NCBI GenBank assembly: GCA_020632875.1
Contig: JACKET010000005.1
Span: forward strand, 186,001 to 250,000
DNA: 64,000 nt
Direction: 5' to 3'
From: Alphaproteobacteria bacterium
Lineage (GTDB): Bacteria > Myxococcota_A > UBA796 > GCA-2862545
Below, piece after piece: positions 43,678 through 51,674 of this stretch. Position 1 is the first letter of the stretch. Each line of letters opens with the position of its first letter. Position numbers and translations under genes: made by a program. The notes beneath the pieces were generated by a model. That model was not told where the DNA came from, searched no databases, and saw only the letters and a list, made by a program, of their open reading frames with translations.

Positions 43678-44651
43678 ACCGCCACGACCTTCTGGTCGAT
43701 CGCGCCGAACAGGCTGTGCCCGTCGCTGTCGAGCATCTCGATCCGCACGGTGTCGCCGGGCTTCATGAAGGGCGTGGACGCTTCGCCGTGCTCGATGATC
43801 TCGATCATGCGCTGCTCGGCGAGGCAGCTGATGCCGTGCTGCTGGTCTTCGTTGCTGACGGTGCCCGAGCCGAGGATGGTGCCGGCGGTGAAGGCGCGGG
43901 TGCGGCAGATGTGCTGGACGAGGTCGCCGAAGCCGAAGTGCATCTCGGGCCCCGCTTCGGCCCAACCGACGCGCTCGCCGTTGTGGTGGACGAGGAGCGG
44001 GAGGTGCACGCGGGTGCCCTGCCACGCGCCGCCGAGCTCGTCGGGCGTGCAGGCGAACGGCGCCCACGCCGTGGACGGCTTGGACGTGAAGAACCCGAAG
44101 CCCTTGGCGAGCTCGGGCGGGATGAGCCCGCGGCACGAGACGTCGTTGCAGATCATCACCAGCCGGACGTACCGGCCTGCGTCTTCGGCCTTCGTGAACA
44201 TGGGCGTGTCGCCGAGCACGACGGCGACCTCGCCTTCGAAGTCGAGCCCCCAGGACGGGTCGCCGAGCGGGATGCTCTGCGTGGGGGCGAGGAAGGTGCC
44301 CGAGCCGCCCTGGTAGACGAGCGGATCGGTCTCGAGCGTGGCGGGAGGCTCGGCGTTGCGGGCCTTCCGGACGAGGCGGACGTGGTTGAGGTACGCGCTG
44401 CCGTCGATCCACTCGTAGGCCCGGGGCAGGGGAGCGAGCAGCTTGGCGACGTCGACGGGCTCGCCCGCGATCGCGCCGGACTGGAGGGCCTCGAAGCGCT
44501 CGCGGAGGCGCGGCTCGGCGGCATCCCAGTCGTCGAGCGCCGCCTGGAGGCACGGCGCGATGTCGGCGGCATCGGTGTAGACGGCGTTGTCACGACGGAC
44601 GACGATCAGGCGGCCATCGCGGGATCCATCGGCCAGGGTGGCGAGCTTCAT
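43674..44651 (-). CDS. fahA: Fumarylacetoacetate hydrolase
   Basis: A 325-aa short-form FAH that splits fumarylacetoacetate to fumarate and acetoacetate, the last step of tyrosine degradation. The metal site shows in LDFEGEVAVVLGD (about 139-150) and in the CNDVSCRGLIPPEL segment. TAGTILGSGTVSNEDQ, with the catalytic-site Lys-Gly-like residues, is at about 260. It is about 90 aa shorter than the vertebrate enzyme, as is normal for this bacterial form. ATG 44651 is the first gene of the operon. The upstream 137 bp, shared with a divergent gene, hold TTAAGGCG-type words but no clear operator. Confidence 0.93.
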   Translation of the reverse strand: MKLATLADGSRDGRLIVVRRDNAVYTDAADIAPCLQAALDDWDAAEPRLRERFEALQSGAIAGEPVDVAKLLAPLPRAYEWIDGSAYLNHVRLVRKARNAEPPATLETDPLVYQGGSGTFLAPTQSIPLGDPSWGLDFEGEVAVVLGDTPMFTKAEDAGRYVRLVMICNDVSCRGLIPPELAKGFGFFTSKPSTAWAPFACTPDELGGAWQGTRVHLPLLVHHNGERVGWAEAGPEMHFGFGDLVQHICRTRAFTAGTILGSGTVSNEDQQHGISCLAEQRMIEIIEHGEASTPFMKPGDTVRIEMLDSDGHSLFGAIDQKVVAV

Positions 44652-44788
44652 CGCGGCTCCCGTGCGAGGTGGCTGGGCGCCTTAACGCCGAAGTAAAAGG
44701 ATGTCTCCACCCCGTCACCGCGGGCCTCGCAGCTGCTAAGGTCCACCCGTCGAAACGAAGCGCGGCCCCCCGCGCCCGGAGGTCCCCG

Positions 44789-45244
44789 ATGCGTCTCCCC
44801 GCTGTTGCTCTCGCCGCCTTCCTCGTCCCCAGCGTCGCCTTCGCGTGCCCCGGCAAGACCGCCACGGCCGATGCCAGCGAGCCCGATGCCACGCACGTCA
44901 CCGCGAAGACCGAGACCAGCGAGCACCTCGACGCCACCGCCTGCGCCAAGAAGGCCGAGCTCGTCGGCGCGGCCTGCAGCTACAGCACGGGCATGATGGC
45001 CAGCCGCGTGCTCGAGCAGGGCAAGTCCTTCAGCTACACCGGCAAGCTCACCCCGACCGACGAGGCGCTCGCGTCCCAGGTCGCCGCTCCGTTCGTCGTG
45101 GGCCCCGAGAAGGTCCGCGTCATCGCGAACGAGGTGGTCGAGTCGGCCCAGGGCCACGACCGCATGACCTTCCAGGGCAAGGTGCTCGAGGTCGACGGCG
45201 TGCAGTACTTCGTCGTCACGTCGTACGAGAAGGCCTCCGCCTAG
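44789..45244 (+). CDS. Small exported protein, unknown function
   Basis: The ATG 44789 with GGAGG at 44778-44782 gives 151 aa. The signal is MRLPAVALAAFLVPSVAFA, with cleavage before CPGKTA. The mature part has three Cys, an acidic Thr-rich first part (DATHVTAKTETSE) and then a beta-rich part (PFVVGPEKVRVIANEV, FQGKVLEVDGVQYFVVTSY). The frame upstream of ATG 44789 lacks a signal, so the start is well supported. I do not recognise the family. A strong terminator-like hairpin follows at 45266. Confidence 0.75.
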   Translation: MRLPAVALAAFLVPSVAFACPGKTATADASEPDATHVTAKTETSEHLDATACAKKAELVGAACSYSTGMMASRVLEQGKSFSYTGKLTPTDEALASQVAAPFVVGPEKVRVIANEVVESAQGHDRMTFQGKVLEVDGVQYFVVTSYEKASA

Positions 45245-45265
45245 CTCGCCTCGCCTGTCCGGCGC

Positions 45266-45303
45266 ACAGCCCGGCCCGCGGCAATCGCCGTCGGCCGGGC
45301 TGT
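45266..45303 (+). terminator. Terminator-like hairpin after the exported protein gene
   Basis: ACAGCCCGGCC (45266-45276) pairs perfectly with GGCCGGGCTGT (45293-45303), giving an 11-bp stem with a 16-nt loop, 22 nt after the stop. It is followed by TTCGCGTTCT, weakly T-rich, so an intrinsic terminator is plausible. Confidence 0.65.
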
Positions 45304-45341
45304 TCGCGTTCTGGGGGTGGCCTCGGTGGGGTCTGACCGGA

Positions 45342-45662
45342 GGTGGCCTCAGTGGGGTCAGACCCCGCTGAGGCCACCCTGTGCCGCGTGGTGTTCTCAG
45401 TGGCACATCCAGATTCGTATTTTCGGCGCTGATGCATAGACCTGTGGGCCGAAAGCCGGGGTTCGCGCAGATGTCCAAATAGGGTCTGACCGGTCTGACC
45501 CCAATTGGACAGGTGGCCTCAGTGGGGTCAGACCGGTCAGGCCACGCTGTGCCAGGTGGTTGGGCTCAGTGGCACATCGAGATCCACGGTTTCGTCGGAG
45601 ATGCATGGACCTGTGGGCCGAAAGCCAGGGTTCGCACTGACGTCCAAATAGGGTCTGACCCC
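45342..45662. repeat. Two direct copies of a hairpin-headed element of about 145 bp
   Basis: Copy 1 (45342-45485) and copy 2 (45512-45662) share GGTGGCCTCAGTGGGGTCAG, then GGCACATC(C/G)AGAT, GATGCAT(A/G)GACCTGTGGG, CCGAAAGCC and GTCCAAATAGGGTCTGACC. Copy 1 starts with a strong hairpin: GGTGGCCTCAG and CTGAGGCCACC flank a GGGGT-CAG-ACCCC stem (45342-45378). The sequence is A+T-richer than its surroundings and codes for nothing. It looks like a small non-autonomous mobile or REP-type element in two copies. Confidence 0.75.
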
Positions 45663-45760
45663 AGATGGGCCGGGCTTCGACGTCCGGTTGCTTGGACGTA
45701 ACTCTGCGGTGAGTTACGCTTGGCGCGACTGCATGCCGAGCGTCACTTCTGGAGGAGACC

Positions 45761-46540
45761 ATGGCAGACGTCCGAACCCTGCGAGATCAGGCCCGCGAGC
45801 TGGGCATCGCCGGCCGCAGCAAGATGCGGAAGGCCGAGTTGCTCGCCGCCATCGAAGCCGCGCTCCGCCAGCACGGCACCAGCCCCGCCGCGGCCCCCGC
45901 CGAGTCGCTGCCCGAGCCGGCACCCCGCACCACCCGGCCCGCCCGCAAGCACCGCCACGCGGGCGCCACGCCGCTGCTCCCGCCCCTGGCGCTCGCGCCA
46001 CTGCCCGCCGCGTACGACATCACGCACGTCGCGGTGCTGCCGCGCAATCCGCGCGAGCTCGTCGTCTTCTGGGCCATCGAGCCGCGAGACTTCCCCGCGA
46101 CCGGCGCGCGCCTCGAGCTGAAGTCCGGCGAGCGCGTGCTGGCCGTCGCCCCCGCCGACCGCGCGCTCGGGCGCTGGTACTTCGGCGGTCTCCAGCCCGA
46201 TCAGGCCGTGCGGGCCGAGGTGATCTTCGAGGGTCGCGTGCTCGCCTCGTCCGGCACGGTGCTCCTGCCGCCCGACGGGCCGTCCCGCCTGCACCAGCCG
46301 CTGATGGGTGCCATCGACATCGCACGGCCGCTCGCCACGCTCCCGCGCGACCTGCGCCAGGCGGCCGGGCCCGCGCCGCTCCCCGCGTCCGCGACGGCCA
46401 GCGAGCGCGTCTGGCAGGCCGCGACGACCGGCACCGCCGCGGCCGGTGTGGTCCGCGAGGCCGATGCGCCCGCCCTGCTGTCCGCCGAGCGCCACGAAGC
46501 GCTCGTCTCGTCCTTCGTGCACGCGATGGGGGAAGCATGA
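45761..46540 (+). CDS. DUF4912 protein with N-terminal SAP/Rho-like helices
   Basis: 259 aa from ATG 45761 (GGAGGAG at 45751-45757). Residues 1-40 resemble a Rho N-terminal/SAP helix-extended-helix (LRDQARELGIAGRSKMRKAELLAAIEAAL), often nucleic-acid binding. After a Pro/Arg linker, residues about 80-185 resemble DUF4912 (VAVLPRNPRELVVFWAIEP ... WYFGGLQPDQ), which is found next to GH57 enzymes. That fits, because its stop overlaps the GH57 start (ATGA). Its role in glycogen metabolism is inferred from this neighbourhood. GTTACGC at 45713 may be part of its promoter. Confidence 0.82.
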   Translation: MADVRTLRDQARELGIAGRSKMRKAELLAAIEAALRQHGTSPAAAPAESLPEPAPRTTRPARKHRHAGATPLLPPLALAPLPAAYDITHVAVLPRNPRELVVFWAIEPRDFPATGARLELKSGERVLAVAPADRALGRWYFGGLQPDQAVRAEVIFEGRVLASSGTVLLPPDGPSRLHQPLMGAIDIARPLATLPRDLRQAAGPAPLPASATASERVWQAATTGTAAAGVVREADAPALLSAERHEALVSSFVHAMGEA

Positions 46541-48114
46541 GCCGCGGCTACCTCGCGCTGGTCCTCCACGCGCACATGCCCTTCATCCGCCACCCCGAGT
46601 ACCCCTCGTACCTCGAGGAGGACTGGCTCTTCGAGGCCATCACCGAGACCTACCTGCCGCTCCTCGAGGTCTTCGACGAGCTGCACCGCGAGGGCGTGCC
46701 CTTCCACCTCTCGATGACCCTCACGCCCCCGCTCGTCGCGATGCTCGACGACGCGCTCTTGCAGGAGCGGTACGTCGACCACCTCGAGCAGCTCATCCAG
46801 CTCGCGTCCGAAGAGGTCGGCCGGCGCACGGGCCACGTGCAGTGGCTCGCCGAGCGCAACCTCGAGCTCTTCCGGCGCCGGCTCGCGCAGTACACCCACC
46901 GCCACGGCGGCGATCTCGTCGGCGCCTTCGCGGACTGGCAGGACCGGGGGAACCTCGAGATCCTCACGTGCGGGGCGACGCACGGGTTCCTCCCGCTCAT
47001 GCAGAGCTGCCCGGAGGCCGTCCGCGCGCAGATCGAGGTGGCCATCGACAGCTACCGGCGCCGCTTCTGCCGCGAGCCCCGCGGCATCTGGCTGCCCGAG
47101 TGCGGCTACTTCCCCGGCCTCGACGCCATCCTGCGAGACGCCGGCATCCGGTGGTTCATCGGCGAGGGCACGGCCATCCAGCACGCGACGCCGCGCCCGG
47201 TGTACGGCGTCTACGCGCCGGTCTACACGCCGAGTGGGGTGGCCGTCTTCGGCCGCGACCCCGAGACCAGCGCCCAGGTCTGGTCCGCCGAGTCGGGGTA
47301 CCCCGGCCACCCGGACTACCGCGAGTTCCACCGCGACCTCGGGTACACCGCGCCGTTCGACGAGATCGCGCCGTACGTGCAGCCCACGGGCCTCCGGAAG
47401 AACGTGGGCATCAAGTACCACCGCATCACCGGGAAGACCGAGCGCAAGGAGTACTACGACCCCTGGCGCGCCCGGCGCGTGGCCGACGAGCACGCCGCGG
47501 ACTTCGTCCGCAACCGCGAGCAGCAGGTCGCCTTCCTGTCCGACGCGCTCGGGCGCGCACCGATCATCACCGCGCCCTACGACGCCGAGCTCTTCGGGCA
47601 CTGGTGGTACGAAGGCCCCCAGTTCGTCGGCGATCTGTTCCGGCACCTCGCGCGGTCCCGCGTGGTCGAGTCGATCACGCCGTCCGCGTACCTCGCGCGG
47701 CACCCCGAGCAGCAGGTGGTCCAGCCGAACCTCTCGTCGTGGGGCGCCAACAGCTACGCCGACGTGTGGCTCCACGAGAGCAACGAGTGGATCTACCCGC
47801 ACCTCCTCGTGGCGGCGCGGCACATGACCGACCTCGCGAACCGGTTCGCGCGTCCCGATGCGCTCCAGGACCGCGCGCTCCGCCAGGCTGCCCGCGAGCT
47901 GCTCCTCGCGCAGAGCTCCGACTGGGCGTTCATCCTCCAGACGAACACCTCCACGCAGTACGCGTCGCAGCGCACCGTCGACCACCTCGAGCGCTTCCGG
48001 GCCCTGTACGACGGGCTCGTCGGAGGGGGCGTCGATCCGGCGGTGCTCGCGAACATCGAAGCCCGCGACACCCTGTTCCCGGACATCGACTGGCGCGTCT
48101 ATCGATCGCGATAG
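46537..48114 (+). CDS. GH57 1,4-alpha-glucan branching enzyme
   Basis: A 525-aa cytoplasmic glycoside hydrolase of family 57 that makes alpha-1,6 branches in glycogen. The N-terminal family motif is HAHMPFIRHPEYPSYLEEDW. The nucleophile Glu is seen in WLPECGYFPGLD (about residue 190). The acid/base Asp is seen in APYDAELFGHWWYEGPQF (about residue 350). The C-terminal region has WGANSYADVWLHESNEWIYP. The length and the motif order fit the TTHA1902 type. It is preceded by DUF4912 with an ATGA overlap. Glycogen synthase or phosphorylase genes are not nearby. Confidence 0.93.
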   Translation: MSRGYLALVLHAHMPFIRHPEYPSYLEEDWLFEAITETYLPLLEVFDELHREGVPFHLSMTLTPPLVAMLDDALLQERYVDHLEQLIQLASEEVGRRTGHVQWLAERNLELFRRRLAQYTHRHGGDLVGAFADWQDRGNLEILTCGATHGFLPLMQSCPEAVRAQIEVAIDSYRRRFCREPRGIWLPECGYFPGLDAILRDAGIRWFIGEGTAIQHATPRPVYGVYAPVYTPSGVAVFGRDPETSAQVWSAESGYPGHPDYREFHRDLGYTAPFDEIAPYVQPTGLRKNVGIKYHRITGKTERKEYYDPWRARRVADEHAADFVRNREQQVAFLSDALGRAPIITAPYDAELFGHWWYEGPQFVGDLFRHLARSRVVESITPSAYLARHPEQQVVQPNLSSWGANSYADVWLHESNEWIYPHLLVAARHMTDLANRFARPDALQDRALRQAARELLLAQSSDWAFILQTNTSTQYASQRTVDHLERFRALYDGLVGGGVDPAVLANIEARDTLFPDIDWRVYRSR

Positions 48115-48182
48115 ACCGGCGTTCTCGTCGACGAGCGGATACGTGCGGCGCTCCGGCGCCCGCCGGCTCCAGTGGAGGCACC

Positions 48183-49016
48183 ATGGTCCGCCCGTCGATC
48201 CTCGCCCTCGTCCTCGTGGGCTGCGGCAAGCCGCCCGTCGAAGCGCCCGAGGGGCTCAACGACCTCGCGCGGTTCCTCACCACCAACTTCGAGGCCGAAG
48301 GCACCGAAGAGCTCGAGGCCGGCATGCTCGGTCTCGAAGCCGAGCTCCTCGCGCTCGACCTCGAAGGCGACGTCGACGGCCGCGCGTTCACGATGGCCAC
48401 CCTGCGCCCCGAAGACCTCGGCGGGATGCCGCAGCACGACGGGTACGATGTCGATGCGCAGATCCCCGTGGCGGTCGCCATCCGGTCCCAGCACGACTTC
48501 CAGGCCCAGATGCGCATCGTCGAAGAGACGAACCACGTGTGCATCGAGAGCGCGACCACGAAGTTCTACGGCCGCACCTTCGACACCGACGTGGCGTGCT
48601 TCACGGGCGGCACCTGCGACACGCTCGAGACGAGCAACGAGGTCCGCAAGGAGAGCCTGCTCGGCGACGTCTGGTACGACCTGCCGAAGCAGTACCGCCG
48701 CATCACCCTCGCCGAAGACGGGCGCGACGTGATGATCGCGCGGGGCTACACGCCGGGCGTCTTCTCGACCGACGGCGGCGGCGGCTCGTTCGACCAGACC
48801 TACACGCTCGAGGCGTGGATCCCCGACGGCGACAAGACCCTCCGCTTCTACTCCATGTGGTCGAGCGTCACGCTCACCGCGGTGGGCGACGACGCCTGGG
48901 CGGCGCTCGTTCGCAGCGGGATCGACGAGGGCTACGGCTACGCCGACGACTTCCTCGCCGACTTCGCCGAAGAGCTGTGCCGCGAAGACCGTGACCGGGC
49001 GTACGACCGCGAGTGA
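48183..49016 (+). CDS. Lipoprotein, unknown function
   Basis: 277 aa from ATG 48183 (GGAGG before it). The signal MVRPSILALVLVGC carries the lipobox LVGC. The mature part starts with a helical Glu-rich segment (LNDLARFLTTNFEAEGTEELEAG) and then a beta-rich part with four Cys (HVCIES, ACFTGGTCDTLE, ELCRED). An acidic end closes it (DRDRAYDRE). I do not recognise a family. It is inferred to lie in the periplasm or outside, held to a membrane by a lipid. It is transcribed with the branching enzyme, or from CGGATACGTG near 48137. Confidence 0.75.
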   Translation: MVRPSILALVLVGCGKPPVEAPEGLNDLARFLTTNFEAEGTEELEAGMLGLEAELLALDLEGDVDGRAFTMATLRPEDLGGMPQHDGYDVDAQIPVAVAIRSQHDFQAQMRIVEETNHVCIESATTKFYGRTFDTDVACFTGGTCDTLETSNEVRKESLLGDVWYDLPKQYRRITLAEDGRDVMIARGYTPGVFSTDGGGGSFDQTYTLEAWIPDGDKTLRFYSMWSSVTLTAVGDDAWAALVRSGIDEGYGYADDFLADFAEELCREDRDRAYDRE

Positions 49017-49053
49017 GTCGCGTGTTACGCGTCATCCCTGCTCCGGAGGATGG

Positions 49054-49620
49054 ATGAGACGGGTGTTTCGAGTGGTCAGCGCGCTGGGTGCGGGTGCCGC
49101 ATTGGTGTGGGGCCTCGCGAAGTCGATTCGCCGCAAGAGGAACGGCGGCGAGTCCGAGAAGGGCGCCGAGTGGCCGCCGAAGCCCCAGCCCGAACCCGTG
49201 AAGCCCGCTGCGAAGGCCGAAGCGAAGCCCGCGAAGGCCGAGCCGGCCGAGGCGCCGAAGGCGGAGGCGAAGCCCGCTCCGAAGGCGGAGGCGAAGCCGG
49301 CTCCGGAGGCCGAGGCGAAGCCCGCTCCGAAGGCGGAGGCGAAGCCCGCTCCGAAGGCCGAAGCTCCGAAGGCCGAAGCTCCGAAGGCCGAGGCCAGTGC
49401 AGAGCCCCTCGTCGTGAAGGGCGTGGTCATCGACGATCCCGCCAAGCTCCTCGCCTACGTCAACGGTGCGTCCGAAGACGCGCTCCAGGCGGGCGGCGTG
49501 AAGGGCAAGGCCCTCGCCGTGCTGCTCGAGAACCGGCCGTTCGCGGACGCCGAAGCCCTCGGGAACACCGCCGGCGTCGGTCGCCGCACCCTGCAGACGC
49601 TGTCGAACGCGCTGGACTGA
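49054..49620 (+). CDS. Membrane-anchored helix-hairpin-helix protein with Lys/Pro/Ala linker
   Basis: 188 aa from ATG 49054 (GGAGGA at 49045-49050). One membrane segment at residues 5-22 (VFRVVSALGAGAALVWGLA) precedes a basic patch. Residues about 45-130 are tandem KPAPKAEA-type repeats, a long flexible linker. Residues about 138-188 form a helix-hairpin-helix-type domain (GASEDALQAGGVKGKALAVL, then LGNTAGVGRRTLQTL), like ComEA. It is inferred to bind DNA on the membrane, perhaps in DNA uptake. GTTACGC at 49024 lies 24 bp before the start. Confidence 0.78.
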   Translation: MRRVFRVVSALGAGAALVWGLAKSIRRKRNGGESEKGAEWPPKPQPEPVKPAAKAEAKPAKAEPAEAPKAEAKPAPKAEAKPAPEAEAKPAPKAEAKPAPKAEAPKAEAPKAEASAEPLVVKGVVIDDPAKLLAYVNGASEDALQAGGVKGKALAVLLENRPFADAEALGNTAGVGRRTLQTLSNALD

Positions 49621-49723
49621 AGTCCACTCGCGTTCGTCCACGCCGCACGACCTGGTGCAGCGGCGGCACGGCCGTCGAGCGTCCTCCCGTGTGGTTCCAG
49701 GCCCCGAAATGGCCGAAGTCCCG

Positions 49724-49753
49724 AACTCGACACTCGACACTCGACACTCGACA
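49724..49753. repeat. CGACACT heptamer array (copy 2)
   Basis: About four heptamers of the ACTCGAC unit, the same word as at 39624-39667, in the 190-bp convergent gap between the HhH protein gene and the PRMT gene. Confidence 0.8.
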
Positions 49754-49810
49754 CGGGCCGGCCTCGACACCCGACTCGGGCCGCCCGACCCAGGCCGACC
49801 CGGCACCCGC

Positions 49811-50758
49811 CTACATTCGGTAGCTCGAGCTGCGCTCCCTCCCGTTGGCGGCCACGTCGATCTGGATGTCGAGACCGCGCGGTGAGTGCGGCGTGGGCGC
49901 GATCGAGATCTGGAGCCGGATGGCGTCGCCGCGGTTCACCTTGAGCGGGTTCGGCAGGTAGAAGAGCGTCTGCTTCCAGTGCGTGGGCACGTCGAGCGGC
50001 GAGGTCGACAGCACGACCTCGTTCGTGAGATCGACGTCGAACCACAGGAGGATCGCGTGGACCGTCTCGGTGCGGAGCGCGATGAGCTCGACGTCCGCGA
50101 AGTGCTCGTTGTCGTCGAGCCCGACGGTGTGCAGGTCGATGTCGGCGATGATCGCGGAGTCCGTGACCAGCGCGTGCGGATCGACCGTGTCGACCAGCGG
50201 CTCGTGGCGGCTGTGGTCGGCCACCGCGGCCATGTCGAAGCCGTAGACGCTGTCCCACCAGGCGAAGCGCTTGGCCTCGACCTCGAAGTCCTCGACCGCG
50301 CAGGCGTACAGGCGGGCGCGCTTCGGGACGAGGGTTCCGCCCTCCTTCATCCAGTGGTCGCGCGCGACGAGCACGCTCTGCATCATCCCTTCGAAGAGCA
50401 GCGCGTAGCCCATCCACTCCGAGATGATCACGTCGACCTTCTGCGGCGGGATGAGATCCTCGAGCGAGCCCTTGAGGACGGTGATCACGGACGAGAGCCC
50501 GTTGTCCTCGACGACCTGCCTCGCCACCTCGGCCATGTCGCTGGCCTCGACGGCGTAGACGTGCTTCGCGCCGGCCTCGGCTGCGAACAGGGAGAGGATC
50601 CCCGTCCCGCAGCCGACGTCGAGCACGACCTTGCCCTCGAAGAGCTCGGGCGTCTCGAAGATCGCGCGTCGGTAGGCACGAGTTCGTGTTTGATCGCCGA
50701 TCATCTCGGCGTGGATGTCGGTGCGGGAGTACCCGCCGAAGTAGTCGTCGGACGGCAT
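49811..50758 (-). CDS. Type I protein arginine N-methyltransferase (PRMT1-like)
   Basis: 315 aa, the size of eukaryotic PRMT1. The features of the family are complete: YFGGY at 6-10, motif I VVLDVGCGTGILSLFAAEAGA (about 44-64), the acidic VEASD, the double-E loop SEWMGYALLFEGM (about 113-126), YGFDMAAV with neighbouring PLVDTVDP, and the THW loop THWKQTLFYLPN (about 257-268). The C-terminus ends SSSYRM. These motifs carry the arginine and SAM sites, so it should make mono- or asymmetric dimethylarginine on proteins. Such enzymes are rare in bacteria. It is divergent from the cyclase-like gene, 46 bp between the starts. Confidence 0.9.
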   Translation of the reverse strand: MPSDDYFGGYSRTDIHAEMIGDQTRTRAYRRAIFETPELFEGKVVLDVGCGTGILSLFAAEAGAKHVYAVEASDMAEVARQVVEDNGLSSVITVLKGSLEDLIPPQKVDVIISEWMGYALLFEGMMQSVLVARDHWMKEGGTLVPKRARLYACAVEDFEVEAKRFAWWDSVYGFDMAAVADHSRHEPLVDTVDPHALVTDSAIIADIDLHTVGLDDNEHFADVELIALRTETVHAILLWFDVDLTNEVVLSTSPLDVPTHWKQTLFYLPNPLKVNRGDAIRLQISIAPTPHSPRGLDIQIDVAANGRERSSSYRM

Positions 50759-50778
50759 GCCGCCTCCGTGGGCCCGCC

Positions 50779-50788
50779 CGGTTAACCG
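50779..50788. promoter_or_regulatory. CGGTTAACCG palindrome between the PRMT and cyclase-like genes
   Basis: A 10-bp perfect palindrome in the 46-bp divergent space, 21 bp from the PRMT ATG (50758) and 17 bp from the cyclase-like GTG (50805). It can serve as a shared -10 region or operator for both genes. CGGTTA words also precede other starts in the window (near 9285 and 26868). Confidence 0.45.
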
Positions 50789-50804
50789 CTCAGCGGGAGG
50801 GAGG

Positions 50805-51629
50805 GTGTACACGGTCGTCGAAGAGCCGGCACCGGCGTCGGCCGTCGTGCTGGACATCCGCGGGTTCACGAACGAGCTGTCGGCCACCGTCGGGGATCCC
50901 GAGGGGCGCGCGGGCCTGCTCGGTCTGCTCGCCGTGATGAACGGCGTGGTCGTCCAGAGCGCCGCTCTCGCGCTGGCTCCCGCGATCCGCGCCGAGGTCG
51001 GCAGCCTCGTGCACGTCGGATCGACCGGGGATGGCGCGATCGTCGTGTTCCTCGATCCGGCGGGTCACGCCGCCCAGGCGACCCTGGCGACGCTCCTCAT
51101 GCGGGCCGCGATGCAGCGGGTGTGCGAGGAGTACAGCGCGCGCACGGGTCGCGAGCTGTCGTTCGGGATCGGCGTCGAGAGCGGCACGGTCAACCAGGTG
51201 CACGCGTCCGGGCCCCTGCCGCTCGGCACCTACATCGGCGAGTGCATCAATGCGGCGGCGCGGGTCGAGGTCCTGACGAAGGAGATCCACCGCACCGACG
51301 TGATCTTCTGCAACGACCTGGTCGGGCTGCTGTCCGAGCAGCTGCTCGGGGCCGACTATCCGCGGCTGATGCGGGGTCAGGAGATCCCGGCCGGCTCGAT
51401 CTCCGACGGCGAGTACCTGTCCCTCGAGCGCCAGCTCGTCGAGCTGAATCGCCAGCTCTGCCTGAACTACCTGCACATGCACGTGCTGCGCGGGTTCGGT
51501 GCGCCGAAGGCACTGTTCCGTCTGTCGAAGAGCTCGGCGTCCCTCGGGAACCCCCGCTTCGACCGGATGATCGAGCTGCTCACGGGCGGCGAGCCCGCCT
51601 GGCTCGCGCAGGTGCGCGCCGCTTTGTGA
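50805..51629 (+). CDS. Class III adenylate/guanylate cyclase-like protein
   Basis: 274 aa from GTG 50805 (GGGAGG just before). Residues about 12-185 resemble a class III cyclase domain: VVLDIRGFTNEL with the first metal Asp, GSTGDGAIVVF with the second, and FGIGVESGTVNQVH, then GECINAAARVEVL with the transition-state Asn and Arg. No membrane segment is present. The last 90 residues are helical and end in a hydrophobic tail. Whether it makes cAMP or cGMP cannot be told. It is divergent from the PRMT gene and 45 bp ahead of the ABC-F gene. Confidence 0.8.
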   Translation: MYTVVEEPAPASAVVLDIRGFTNELSATVGDPEGRAGLLGLLAVMNGVVVQSAALALAPAIRAEVGSLVHVGSTGDGAIVVFLDPAGHAAQATLATLLMRAAMQRVCEEYSARTGRELSFGIGVESGTVNQVHASGPLPLGTYIGECINAAARVEVLTKEIHRTDVIFCNDLVGLLSEQLLGADYPRLMRGQEIPAGSISDGEYLSLERQLVELNRQLCLNYLHMHVLRGFGAPKALFRLSKSSASLGNPRFDRMIELLTGGEPAWLAQVRAAL

Positions 51630-51674
51630 GACGCCCGCGCGGTGTTACGCGCGCCTTCCGGACTCGGAGGGCCC

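Noticed and set aside
44156..44593. A second gene inside the fumarylacetoacetate hydrolase gene
   Set aside because: An Arg/Ser/Pro-rich peptide on the same strand in another frame; typical shadow of a G+C-rich gene.
49032..49445. An Ala/Gly/Phe-rich minus-strand protein opposite the HhH protein
   Set aside because: Antisense to the KPAPKAEA repeats, so its repeats are only a mirror.
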